Origin: Frigididesulfovibrio sp031551885
GTDB lineage: Bacteria; Desulfobacterota; Desulfovibrionia; Desulfovibrionales; Desulfovibrionaceae
DNA length: 28,991 nucleotides
Direction of reading: 5' to 3'
NCBI GenBank assembly: GCA_031551885.1
Contig: JAVBMX010000093.1
Location: 1-28,991, forward strand
Of the stretch, positions 1 to 6,581 are shown one piece after another. The position numbers and the translations under genes were made by a program. The notes beneath the pieces were generated by a model. The model was not told the DNA's origin. It made no database searches and worked only from the letters and a program-made list of their open reading frames with translations. Numbering within the stretch: position 1 is the stretch's first letter; every line of letters starts with the position of its first letter.

Positions 1-59
1 CTCGTCCGCCTGGACGCCCGGTTGGGGTGTGTCGCAGGGTAAGAAAACGAAGCGGAATC

Positions 60-110
60 GGGGGAGGAGGAACCCCCTTGGGGGGAAAAATGGGGTTTCC
101 TCCTCCCCCG
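60..110. repeat. G-rich hairpin in the leading intergenic region
   Basis: A GGGGGAGGAGGAACCCC arm (60-76) pairs with a complementary arm near 92-109, with one extra T, around a loop of about 15 bases. It could be a terminator for a gene upstream of the window or part of the local repeat family. Bases 1-42 read LVRLDARLGCVAG and a stop, which might be the tail of an upstream gene but is too short to call. The 397 bases before the first gene hold this hairpin and the repeat at 251-356; I see nothing else there. Confidence 0.5.
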
Positions 111-250
111 TACCCCCACCTCCTTCCCCAAAAAACTTTGATTGTATAGTTGCGAAGCCGGGTCCAGCCGCACAGGGCGAGGCTTGGCCACACGTGAAGG
201 CCTGAAGCCGTCCGGAATCGCCCTCCCTTTTCATCATCACTACTGTCGCC

Positions 251-356
251 AAATCCCGGCAGGGGAAATGAGTCCCCTGAGCTCCCGTGTCGGGAAGTTC
301 GCGTCCACGCGGACTTCCCGACAAAGCGGGGATCCGGGGGGACTGAGTCCCCCCGG
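251..356. repeat. Modular palindromic intergenic repeat, copy A
   Basis: Three nested palindromes lie in a row. AGGGGA..TCCCCT is at 261-278. A hairpin with TGTCGGGAAGT at 288-298 and its exact complement at 313-323 has GCGT/ACGC further pairing at the apex. A 23-nt palindrome centred on CTGAG with six-G and six-C arms is at 334-356. The GGGGCGGAGCCCC block at about 364-376 follows. The same block types recur in other gaps of this window. The copy sits just upstream of the phosphomannomutase gene. Confidence 0.75.
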
Positions 357-397
357 CGGGGTCTGGGGCGGAGCCCCAACCACGGAGCCCCACCACC

Positions 398-1819
398 ATG
401 ACCAATTCCTCTCTCCCTTGCTTTAAGGCCTACGACGTCCGGGGGCGGGTGCCCCTGGAACTGAACTTGGAGCTGGTGCGTCACATCGGGCTGGCCTTTG
501 CCGCCGAGTTCGCGCCCACGACCGTGGCCGTGGGCTACGACGTGCGGCATTCCAGCCGAGATTTCGCTTTGGTGCTGGCCTCAGCCCTGCAGGACGGCGG
601 CGCGGACGTGGTGAACATCGGCTTGTGCGGCACCGAGGAAGTCTACCAAGCCGTGGCCGGACAAGGTCTGGACGGCGGGATCATGATCACCGCCAGCCAT
701 AACCCCAAAGACTGGAACGGCATGAAGTTCGTGCGCGCGGGCGCTGTGCCCGTAAGCGCGGACTCCGGCCTGCACGCCCTGCGGGATAGGATACTTGCCG
801 GTAATTTACCCGTTGCACGGAGGCGGGGCGGCTACGAGCGAAAAAACCTGCGGAAAGAATACCTTGCGGTGCTTTTAGGGTTCCTGGGGCTGACTCCGGA
901 GCAGGCCGTAGCGGTGGCCGAAGGCGAGGGACCGGACCTGGAAGCGGGCCGGGCCGCCCTGGCCGGGTTTGCCGGATTCACCATTGTGGCCGACGCCGGA
1001 AACGGCTGCGCCGGGCTGGTGCTGGAGGAACTGGGCAAGCTGCTGCCCTGCCGGTTGATCATTCTGCGCGGCGAACCGGACGGTGATTTCCCCCACGGCG
1101 TGCCCAATCCGCTGCTGCCGGAGAACCGCGATTTCACGTCCAAGGCTGTGCGTGAGCACGGCGCGGACCTCGGCATCGCCTTTGACGGCGACTTCGACCG
1201 CTGCTTCTTTTTCGACGAGACCGGGGCCTTCATCGAGAACTATTACATGGTCGGCCTGCTGGCCCAGTATCTGCTGGGTCGGACGCCGGGCGAAAAAATC
1301 ATCTACGATTCCCGCCTGACCTGGAACACCATGCAGATGGTCGCGGACGCAGGCGGCACGGCCATTGAAAGCAAAACCGGCCACGCCTTCATGAAGGAAC
1401 GCATGCGGGCCGAAAACGCCCTGTACGGCGGGGAAATGAGCGGGCACCACTACTTCCGCGACTTTGCCTTTTGCGACGGCGGCATGCCCCCCTGGCTGGT
1501 CCTGCTTGCCCTGTTGCGGGAAAAAGGCGCTTCCCTGTCTTCCCTGCTGCGCGACAGAATGAGCAAGTTTCCGGTAAGTGGCGAACTGAATCGCTCCGTT
1601 TCCGACCCCCAAGGCATTATGAAGCGGATGGAAGAACACTATTCCCCCAGCGCCAAAGCCGTCACCCACATCGACGGGCTCTCCGTGGAATTTGAAAACG
1701 CCCGCTTCAACCTGCGCATGTCCAACACCGAGCCCCTGCTTCGCCTGAACGTCGAAAGCCGCGCCGACCCGGCCCTCATGGAATCCCTCCGCGACGAGAT
1801 TTTGGCCGAAATGCGCTAG
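398..1819 (+). CDS. manB: Phosphomannomutase/phosphoglucomutase
   Basis: This 473-residue protein belongs to the alpha-D-phosphohexomutase superfamily, which interconverts hexose 6-phosphates and 1-phosphates in the cytoplasm and feeds GDP-mannose or UDP-glucose synthesis for LPS and exopolysaccharide. All four family loops are visible: the phosphoserine loop TASHNP (Ser about 100), the metal loop DGDFDR (from about 263), the sugar-selecting loop GEMSGHHYF, and the C-terminal phosphate-binding loop RMSNTEPLLRLNVE. Length is normal for the AlgC/ManB type. The ATG at 398 has a GGAG about 9 bases upstream. The gene stands alone, with palindromic repeats on both sides. Whether mannose or glucose phosphate is preferred cannot be read from sequence, so the symbol is by family. 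Confidence 0.9.
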   Translation: MTNSSLPCFKAYDVRGRVPLELNLELVRHIGLAFAAEFAPTTVAVGYDVRHSSRDFALVLASALQDGGADVVNIGLCGTEEVYQAVAGQGLDGGIMITASHNPKDWNGMKFVRAGAVPVSADSGLHALRDRILAGNLPVARRRGGYERKNLRKEYLAVLLGFLGLTPEQAVAVAEGEGPDLEAGRAALAGFAGFTIVADAGNGCAGLVLEELGKLLPCRLIILRGEPDGDFPHGVPNPLLPENRDFTSKAVREHGADLGIAFDGDFDRCFFFDETGAFIENYYMVGLLAQYLLGRTPGEKIIYDSRLTWNTMQMVADAGGTAIESKTGHAFMKERMRAENALYGGEMSGHHYFRDFAFCDGGMPPWLVLLALLREKGASLSSLLRDRMSKFPVSGELNRSVSDPQGIMKRMEEHYSPSAKAVTHIDGLSVEFENARFNLRMSNTEPLLRLNVESRADPALMESLRDEILAEMR

Positions 1820-1833
1820 AGGGGTCTCTTGTT

Positions 1834-1923
1834 GGGGCTTCGCCGCAAACCCCAACGGGGGAACTGAGTTCCCCCGGACCCCCTCAATGTTGAAAACCCC
1901 GCGTAAAGCGGGGTTTTCAACAT
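1834..1923. repeat. Modular palindromic repeat, copy B, with terminator-like hairpin
   Basis: A GGGGCTTCGCCGCAAACCCC block is followed by a palindrome with CGGGGGAACTG left arm (1856-1876). Next comes a perfect 16-bp hairpin, ATGTTGAAAACCCCGC at 1887-1902 and its complement at 1908-1923, loop GTAAA. It lies between convergent genes, so it could end transcripts from both sides. Bases 1924-2100 hold nothing I can identify. Confidence 0.75.
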
Positions 1924-2100
1924 GAAAGCGTACGAGAGACCTCGTTTCGTCCGCCAAGTTTCGTCTCTGAAGGAGGATTTTCGTTCACTGCCAAGGAAGG
2001 CGAGCTGCGGGCGAAGCGCAGTGTATCAGGATATACATAAGCTTTGCACGGAGCGAGCCTGACGCACGCAGAGGGCGAAAAGACCTTTCAGACACGAAAC

Positions 2101-3180
2101 CTAGAATATATATCCCATAGTAATCGACCCAAAATTCTGGCCTTCGTCCTGGTCGTAAAATTCCAGGCTGCGGTAGACGTGGGTGTAGGTCAGGCTGAAG
2201 TCATACAGGCGTATGCCGAGGCCGCCGGTCAGGTCGCCCACGAAGGGGTATTTGTCCACGCTGCGGCTGTCTTTCCAGATATTCCCGTCCAGGAAGGAAT
2301 TATAGCCCACGGCTCGGCCTTCCGCCCCGACGAACATGTACAGACTGAAGTTTTCCCAAAACGCCCCGTTGTGCCGGCGTATATCGTCTTCTTTGCTCGG
2401 GGCGTTGATGCCCGAGCCGGGACGAATGGTCGAGGTGCCGAAGTCGGCCGGCAGATTCCAGCCGAATCGCACTTCTCCGCCAAGGGAAGCCTGGGTGAAA
2501 GGCGTACCGGCGCTCAGGCCGAAATGGGGCAGCACATCCCAGCCCAGCCCTTCGGAAGCCTCGTTGAGCCGCCAGGTGCGCGTCCAGGTGAGCATGGCGG
2601 TCGGCTCGTCGTGGAGCTGCGTATCCCACCCTTTGGCCGTGTCGATATCGCGAATGCGGTGCACCTCGTTCTGCGCCTGCTCGCCCAAAGCGCTGGGGCC
2701 GATCATCCCCACGGCCAGCTCAAGGGTGTCCAAGCGGCTGTACTGCTTGGCGTGCAGGGCGAGAAAGCCGTAGAGATACCCGGCGTAGGGACGCTCGTCG
2801 TCGGGCGGGTCCACGATCTGGGTGTCGGAGGGGGTATAGATTTGCTGGCCGAAACCAAGCGACAGGTTGTACTGCACCGCGTCGTCGCTGCCGGGGAACG
2901 GCACGTCGCTCAAAAGACGGCTCATGCCGTCGGGCAACATTTCGTTCTCGTCCGGGGAGTTGAGGTCCGGGCTGATCAAACGCATCTGCACGGCGTTGGT
3001 GTAGTAGCGGTCCGTGCTGTAGAACAGATCGTTTTCGAAATAGACCTGCAACGTTGGGCCGGGCCGAGCCGGGCGCTCTTGCCCCTGCGGCGGGGTGACG
3101 GCGGCCTCGGCGGCGGAAGGCGAAGGAAACAAAGCCACACCGCCCCACAGGACGAGCATGGAGGAAATTCGACGAAGCAT
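2101..3180 (-). CDS. LpxR-like outer-membrane lipid A deacylase family protein (DUF2219)
   Basis: The predicted 359-residue precursor starts at the ATG ending at 3180, giving a signal peptide (MLRRISSMLVLWGGVALF...SAAEA). An in-frame start at 3303 would place an implausible Cys/Arg-rich leader before it. The mature start carries the family motif YFENDLFYSTDRYYTNAVQM, whose Asn-Asp pair and Thr match LpxR active-site positions. Further on are DERPYAGYLYG and GMIGPSALGEQAQNEVH, where the final His matches the catalytic His of LpxR. The protein ends in Phe (GYIF), as beta-barrel proteins often do. LpxR removes the 3'-acyloxyacyl group of lipid A; that activity here is inferred from family membership. 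It is monocistronic and convergent with the phosphohexomutase gene. Confidence 0.82.
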   Translation of the reverse strand: MLRRISSMLVLWGGVALFPSPSAAEAAVTPPQGQERPARPGPTLQVYFENDLFYSTDRYYTNAVQMRLISPDLNSPDENEMLPDGMSRLLSDVPFPGSDDAVQYNLSLGFGQQIYTPSDTQIVDPPDDERPYAGYLYGFLALHAKQYSRLDTLELAVGMIGPSALGEQAQNEVHRIRDIDTAKGWDTQLHDEPTAMLTWTRTWRLNEASEGLGWDVLPHFGLSAGTPFTQASLGGEVRFGWNLPADFGTSTIRPGSGINAPSKEDDIRRHNGAFWENFSLYMFVGAEGRAVGYNSFLDGNIWKDSRSVDKYPFVGDLTGGLGIRLYDFSLTYTHVYRSLEFYDQDEGQNFGSITMGYIF

Positions 3181-3489
3181 GAACACTCTCTTGGTCACGG
3201 AAAGATTCGAAGTCCTCAAAATACGCCCCGCCCGACCGGCTGTCCACCCTAAATATAACGCTCTTCCGGTACAGCCGCAGGCAAACCGACACAAAGTGCC
3301 CACGATGATTCCGAAAATGCGGGTCGGTCGATCTCAATACACACAAAAACGTGCTTTGCAACGACTCGCTCCAGACGCAACGTATCGCCGGGGCGGCGCG
3401 GGAACTGCAGGGCGTTTTATTTGAGAATAAAGATAAGCTTACGGAAAGCGCCGAATAAATGATTTGTGCCGCAATCGTTTTCTCATATA

Positions 3490-3505
3490 TCAGGCCCTAT
3501 TAATT
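3490..3505 (+). repeat. Left end of an IS5-type/MITE repeat, separated from its body by an IS200 insertion
   Basis: TCAGGCCCTATTAATT resembles the left end of the MITE-like element at 26944 (TCAGACCCTATTAATT) and the IS5 end at 28859 (TCAGGACTCATTAATT). The remainder of this copy resumes at 4139 after the IS200-type element. The outermost GC bases of the end are lost. Confidence 0.6.
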
Positions 3506-3568
3506 AATCACCGGTAAACCCCCTGCTCTGCCGGGGGACTCACAAAGTTTGACTTTTCGGGAAATGAA

Positions 3569-3619
3569 AGAAAGCCTCCTGTCTCGAACCGCTCAAAGTT
3601 CAATGGCAAGAGGCTTTCT
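3569..3619 (+). promoter_or_regulatory. Hairpin sequestering the tnpA ribosome-binding site
   Basis: AGAAAGCCTC (3569-3578) is perfectly complementary to GAGGCTTTCT (3610-3619), which ends one base before the tnpA ATG. The Shine-Dalgarno-like AAGAGG (3608-3613) overlaps the right arm. Salmonella IS200 represses its transposase with a 5' UTR stem-loop of this kind. Confidence 0.65.
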
Positions 3620-4048
3620 ATGGATGAGAAATACAGCTTAAGCCACACGAAATGGGAATGCAAGTACCATGTGGTATGGATACCAAAGTACAGAAAGAAG
3701 ACGCTTTTTAACGGGCTGCGTAAAGAACTTGATTCAGTCTTTCGTGCTCTGGCAGCACAGAAAGAGTGCCAAGTAGTAGAAGGGCACTTGCGGCCTGACC
3801 ATGTGCATATTATTTTGAGCATTCCGCCAAAGCTGGCAGTGTCTTCGGTAGTCGGTTTCATAAAAGGGAAAAGTGTCATTTATATTGCTCGCAATTTTTT
3901 GGGCAAGCGACGAAATTTTGTGGGCGAAAGCTTTTGGGCACGTGGATTTTATGTGACAACCGTTGGTCTTGATGAAGATGTGGTGCGTAACTACATCAAG
4001 CATCAGGAAAAAGAAGACCAACGAATAGAGCAGCTACAGTTGTTGTGA
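3620..4048 (+). CDS. tnpA: IS200-type HUH/Y1 transposase TnpA
   Basis: This 142-residue protein is the single-strand transposase of IS200/IS605 elements, which cuts and joins the top strand at subterminal hairpins through a 5'-phosphotyrosine. The N-terminus has the family pattern KYHVVWIPKYR. The HUH metal motif is in DHVHIIL (about residues 59-65), and the catalytic Tyr lies in VVRNYIKHQE near the C-terminus. Length is typical, no frameshift or internal stop is visible, and the element may be functional. Codon and base use is more AT-rich than in neighbouring genes, consistent with recent arrival. A hairpin masks the ribosome-binding site, suggesting very low expression. Confidence 0.93.
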   Translation: MDEKYSLSHTKWECKYHVVWIPKYRKKTLFNGLRKELDSVFRALAAQKECQVVEGHLRPDHVHIILSIPPKLAVSSVVGFIKGKSVIYIARNFLGKRRNFVGESFWARGFYVTTVGLDEDVVRNYIKHQEKEDQRIEQLQLL

Positions 4049-4138
4049 GGCTGCCGCCTTCAGGCGGCTCAGGCGTTTCAACCGCTTTGAGCGGTTCAAG
4101 CTATCTCAAGCCCCCGGCTTTGCCGGGGGTACATGACT

Positions 4139-4535
4139 TGCATTGGGGCTCAAACAGGGCTGCGGAGAGCATTCCCTTTCTCACCCCACGGCGTAATAAT
4201 CCCAGTGCCCTCTCGAGCCGGATGGCACCAACCCCCGGCAGGGGAAATGAGCCAGAGCTGCCGGTCGGCCGGTCGACAATGTTCGCGCGATGTGAAAAGG
4301 CTGCCTCGCATCGACGCGAGCGGCACCCTGCACCCCTCGGGGGGGTCGGGAACCTGTTCGCATAACGGGCAGGTTCCCGAGCCAAAGGGGGTCAAAGGGA
4401 TTCAATCCCCTTGCAGGGAGGCTTGGAGGTGCCGCCCGCGTTGTTATAAGGCAACATTGTCTGCAGCGCGAAAGTGCTGTCGGCCGATTTACTTATGCAG
4501 CCCTGTCTGCGCCCCTCCAATGAAATAGTTCCTAG
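4139..4535. repeat. Body of MITE-like repeat, copy 1 (decayed), abutting the GH15 gene
   Basis: After the IS200 element the sequence resumes with TGCATTGGGGCTC, as in copy 2 at 26944-27176. From about 4393 it matches copy 2 closely: a GGGATTCAATCCCC palindrome, GAGGCTTGGAGGTGCC, CCGCGTTGTT.TAAGGCAACATTG, and GCGCCCCTCCAA. Between 4245 and 4345 it carries a block also seen at 20330 and 23255, then a private hairpin, TCGGGAACCTG (4346-4356) with its complement (4370-4380). The right end is decayed and finishes at CTAGG, which supplies the TAG stop of the minus-strand GH15 gene. Confidence 0.7.
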
Positions 4536-6328
4536 GCTTGAATGAACTTGGACCAGAAACGTTTTTCGGTCATCAGCTCGACCACGTCGATCAAGGCCAA
4601 ATGTGAGTAAGCCTGCGGAAAGTTACCGAGTTGGCGCTTGGTCGCAAAATCCAAATCTTCGCTGAACAGACCCACATGGTTGTTGCAGGTTACGAGTTTG
4701 TCGAATATCTCCTTGGCCCGCTCCCGCCTTCCGGTCACGTACAGGGCCCGGACCAGCCAAAAGGTGCAGATGGTGAAGGCCGAGTCGGGCAGGCCGAAGT
4801 CGTCGCGGTTCTTGTAGCGGTACATCAGGTCGTTGCGCAGCAGCTCGGCTTCGATGCGGTTCACGGTCTTGACGTAGCGCTCGTCGTCGGCCGCGATAAA
4901 ACCATACTGTTCCATAAGCAGCAGGGAAGCATCCAACTCTTTGCCGCCGTAAGCTTGGGTGAAACTTTGCACCTCTTCGTTCCAGCCGTTCGTGAAAACG
5001 TCCTCGCGAATGGCGTCGGCATGGGCGCGGATCCGCGCTTCATAGGCCGAGCGCCCCAGGTGCGCGGCAATCTGCGCGGCTCGATCCAAGGCGACCCAGC
5101 ACATGACTTTGGAAAACACAAAATGGTCCTGGATGTCGCGAAACTCCCAAATGCTTTGATCGGGGTTGCGCCAGTCCGAAACCACAATCTTGACGACTTT
5201 TTTAACGATTTCCCACATTTCCTCGATATCGTCGAGGGTGCCGGCAAAAAAACGGTAGTAGTTGTTGATCACGTCCAACAGATAGCCGAGGGCGTCGTTC
5301 TGCTTTTGACAGTAAGCCGCATTGCCTATCCGCACAGGCGTGGAGCCCTCGAACCCCGCCAGATGGTCCAGGGTCTGTTCCGTCAGAACCCGCTCGCCCC
5401 GGATGCCGTACATAATCTGAAAGGTGTCGTGCTTTGAGCGCACAATGGTTTTGATGAAGCGCAAAAAACGCCGGGCCGCGTTGCGGTGCCCCATGCGCAG
5501 CAAGGTGGCGATGGACATGGAGGCGTCACGCAGCCAGCAGTAGCGGTAATCCCAATTGCGTTCCCCGCCGGGAAGTTCCGGAACGCTCGTGGTCAGGGCG
5601 GCCAGAATGGCTCCGGTGCGTTCAAAGGTCATCAGCTTTAAAACCAGCAGGCTGCGGCCCACCAGGTCGTCGTATTTCTCAAACTGCACCGAGCGGCCGG
5701 ACCAGTTCATCCAGTAAACCTTGGTGCGCTCCAGCTCCAGATTGACCCGTTCGAGGTCGATGGGAATAAGCTTCTGGTTGTAAGCCAGCACCAAAAACTC
5801 ATCGCGTTCCAGGTTGATCTCCCGCCCCTCGAGCACGACATCGAAATCCAGGCTGGAGTAAAGATAGACGTTGTCGTCAGGATCGCGCTCCGAGGCGGTG
5901 CGCACATAGTCTTTGAATTTCTTGTGAATGGGGGTGTCGCGCGCATAGTTCAACATGGGGTTGTAGTGAATCCCGAAGCGGGGCGCCCCGCTGACGGGCC
6001 GGATCAGCCGGTGGATCTCCGGCGGCATGTAATATTCCGTGGCCGAGATCCGGTAGCGCGGCATGAAGTCCAAAACCTCAAATGCCCAGTCCGGCATGGA
6101 GAAGCGCGTCCGCAGAATGTTCGTATCCGGCAGATACACCTGCGAGCAGGTACAGCCTTCGGGCAAAATAAAGCCGAAACGGCCTCCTTTGTCTTTATCC
6201 AACAGGGAGCAGAACAGAGCCGGGTCGTCAAAATCCGGAAAACACAGCCACTCAATGTCGCCGCGCCGGGAAATCAACGCCGCCGTCCTGCAGTTGCCGA
6301 TGACCCCAAAATCCAAGCTCTCGTTCAT
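4532..6328 (-). CDS. Glycoside hydrolase family 15 protein (glucoamylase/trehalase-like)
   Basis: The 598-residue product starts at the ATG ending at 6328, preceded by AGGAAA; the longer in-frame extension is repeat-derived. An N-terminal beta-sandwich region (MNESLDFGVIGNCRTAALI..WLCFPDFDDPALF) is followed by an (alpha/alpha)6 barrel with the family signature NWDYRYCWLRDA. The likely catalytic acid is the Glu in SIWEFRD (about 395) and the base the Glu in GLFSEDLDF (about 557), followed by LGNFPQAYSHLALI. No signal peptide is seen, so it should be cytoplasmic. Family members hydrolyse alpha-glucosides, including trehalose in mycobacteria. Its divergent neighbour makes trehalose, so trehalose or an oligoglucoside is the most likely substrate. 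This is inferred from context. Confidence 0.88.
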   Translation of the reverse strand: MNESLDFGVIGNCRTAALISRRGDIEWLCFPDFDDPALFCSLLDKDKGGRFGFILPEGCTCSQVYLPDTNILRTRFSMPDWAFEVLDFMPRYRISATEYYMPPEIHRLIRPVSGAPRFGIHYNPMLNYARDTPIHKKFKDYVRTASERDPDDNVYLYSSLDFDVVLEGREINLERDEFLVLAYNQKLIPIDLERVNLELERTKVYWMNWSGRSVQFEKYDDLVGRSLLVLKLMTFERTGAILAALTTSVPELPGGERNWDYRYCWLRDASMSIATLLRMGHRNAARRFLRFIKTIVRSKHDTFQIMYGIRGERVLTEQTLDHLAGFEGSTPVRIGNAAYCQKQNDALGYLLDVINNYYRFFAGTLDDIEEMWEIVKKVVKIVVSDWRNPDQSIWEFRDIQDHFVFSKVMCWVALDRAAQIAAHLGRSAYEARIRAHADAIREDVFTNGWNEEVQSFTQAYGGKELDASLLLMEQYGFIAADDERYVKTVNRIEAELLRNDLMYRYKNRDDFGLPDSAFTICTFWLVRALYVTGRRERAKEIFDKLVTCNNHVGLFSEDLDFATKRQLGNFPQAYSHLALIDVVELMTEKRFWSKFIQA

Positions 6329-6360
6329 TTTTGTTTCCTGATGATATTTGGGGAGCTCTG

Positions 6361-6430
6361 TCGCCCCCCCGCCAGGGGATTGAGCTTTTTGGGGCGGCAG
6401 CCCCAAAAATCATACCATCACCTATTAATT
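6361..6430. repeat. Repeat fragment in the GH15/otsAB divergent gap
   Basis: A perfect 10-bp hairpin, TTTTTGGGGC (6386-6395) with GCCCCAAAAA (6400-6409), belongs to the GGGGC..GCCCC block of the intergenic repeat family. CCTATTAATTTGC at 6421 matches the ends seen near 3497 and 26952 and may be a remnant of an IS5-type end. It sits where both divergent promoters should be. Confidence 0.5.
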
Positions 6431-6581
6431 TGCGCTTCGGGCCATACTGTGGTTCAATTTCGCTTCTTTGAACCAAGCGCCCTTGCGGGATATCCGCCTT
6501 TGAGGGCTCGCGGCGACTTTTTCGACGCGGAGCAGCCTTCCGCACGGCATCGCCGCGGCAAACCCCACAGTCGGGAGCGCC

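Larger units (their letters stand above)
3506..4138 (+). mobile_element. IS200/IS605-family insertion sequence (tnpA only)
   Basis: A single tnpA gene is bracketed by two related subterminal hairpins, each starting CCCCC and ending TGCCGGGGG: 3519-3537 on the left (imperfect) and 4111-4129 on the right (perfect 8-bp stem, TTT loop). IS200-type elements have such palindromic ends rather than inverted repeats and make no target duplication. Boundaries are inferred by comparison with the uninterrupted repeat at 26944-27176, where TATTAATT runs straight into T(A/G)CATTGGGG. There is no tnpB. Extra hairpins lie after the gene: GCCGCC/GGCGGC at 4053-4068 and AACCGC/GCGGTT at 4080-4096. Confidence 0.8.

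Noticed and set aside
1..42. Possible C-terminal tail of an upstream gene
   Set aside because: Only 13 codons precede a stop; too short to tell coding from chance.
142..426. Plus-strand open frame of 94 codons before the phosphomannomutase gene
   Set aside because: It is read from palindromic repeat sequence, has low-complexity Gly/Pro/Ser composition and overlaps the manB start.
875..1957. Long minus-strand frame opposite the phosphomannomutase gene
   Set aside because: It mirrors the codon pattern of the real gene, which has all family motifs; the antisense product has no recognisable features.
2044..3252. 402-codon plus-strand frame opposite the LpxR-like gene
   Set aside because: Shadow of a gene with signal peptide, family motifs and C-terminal Phe.
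4045..4528. Overlapping open frames after tnpA on both strands
   Set aside because: They lie in the decayed MITE and its palindromes, with no coding signature or ribosome-binding site.
6386..6409. TTTTTGGGGC/GCCCCAAAAA as a terminator
   Set aside because: It sits upstream of both divergent genes, so a terminator role makes little sense; treated as a repeat fragment.
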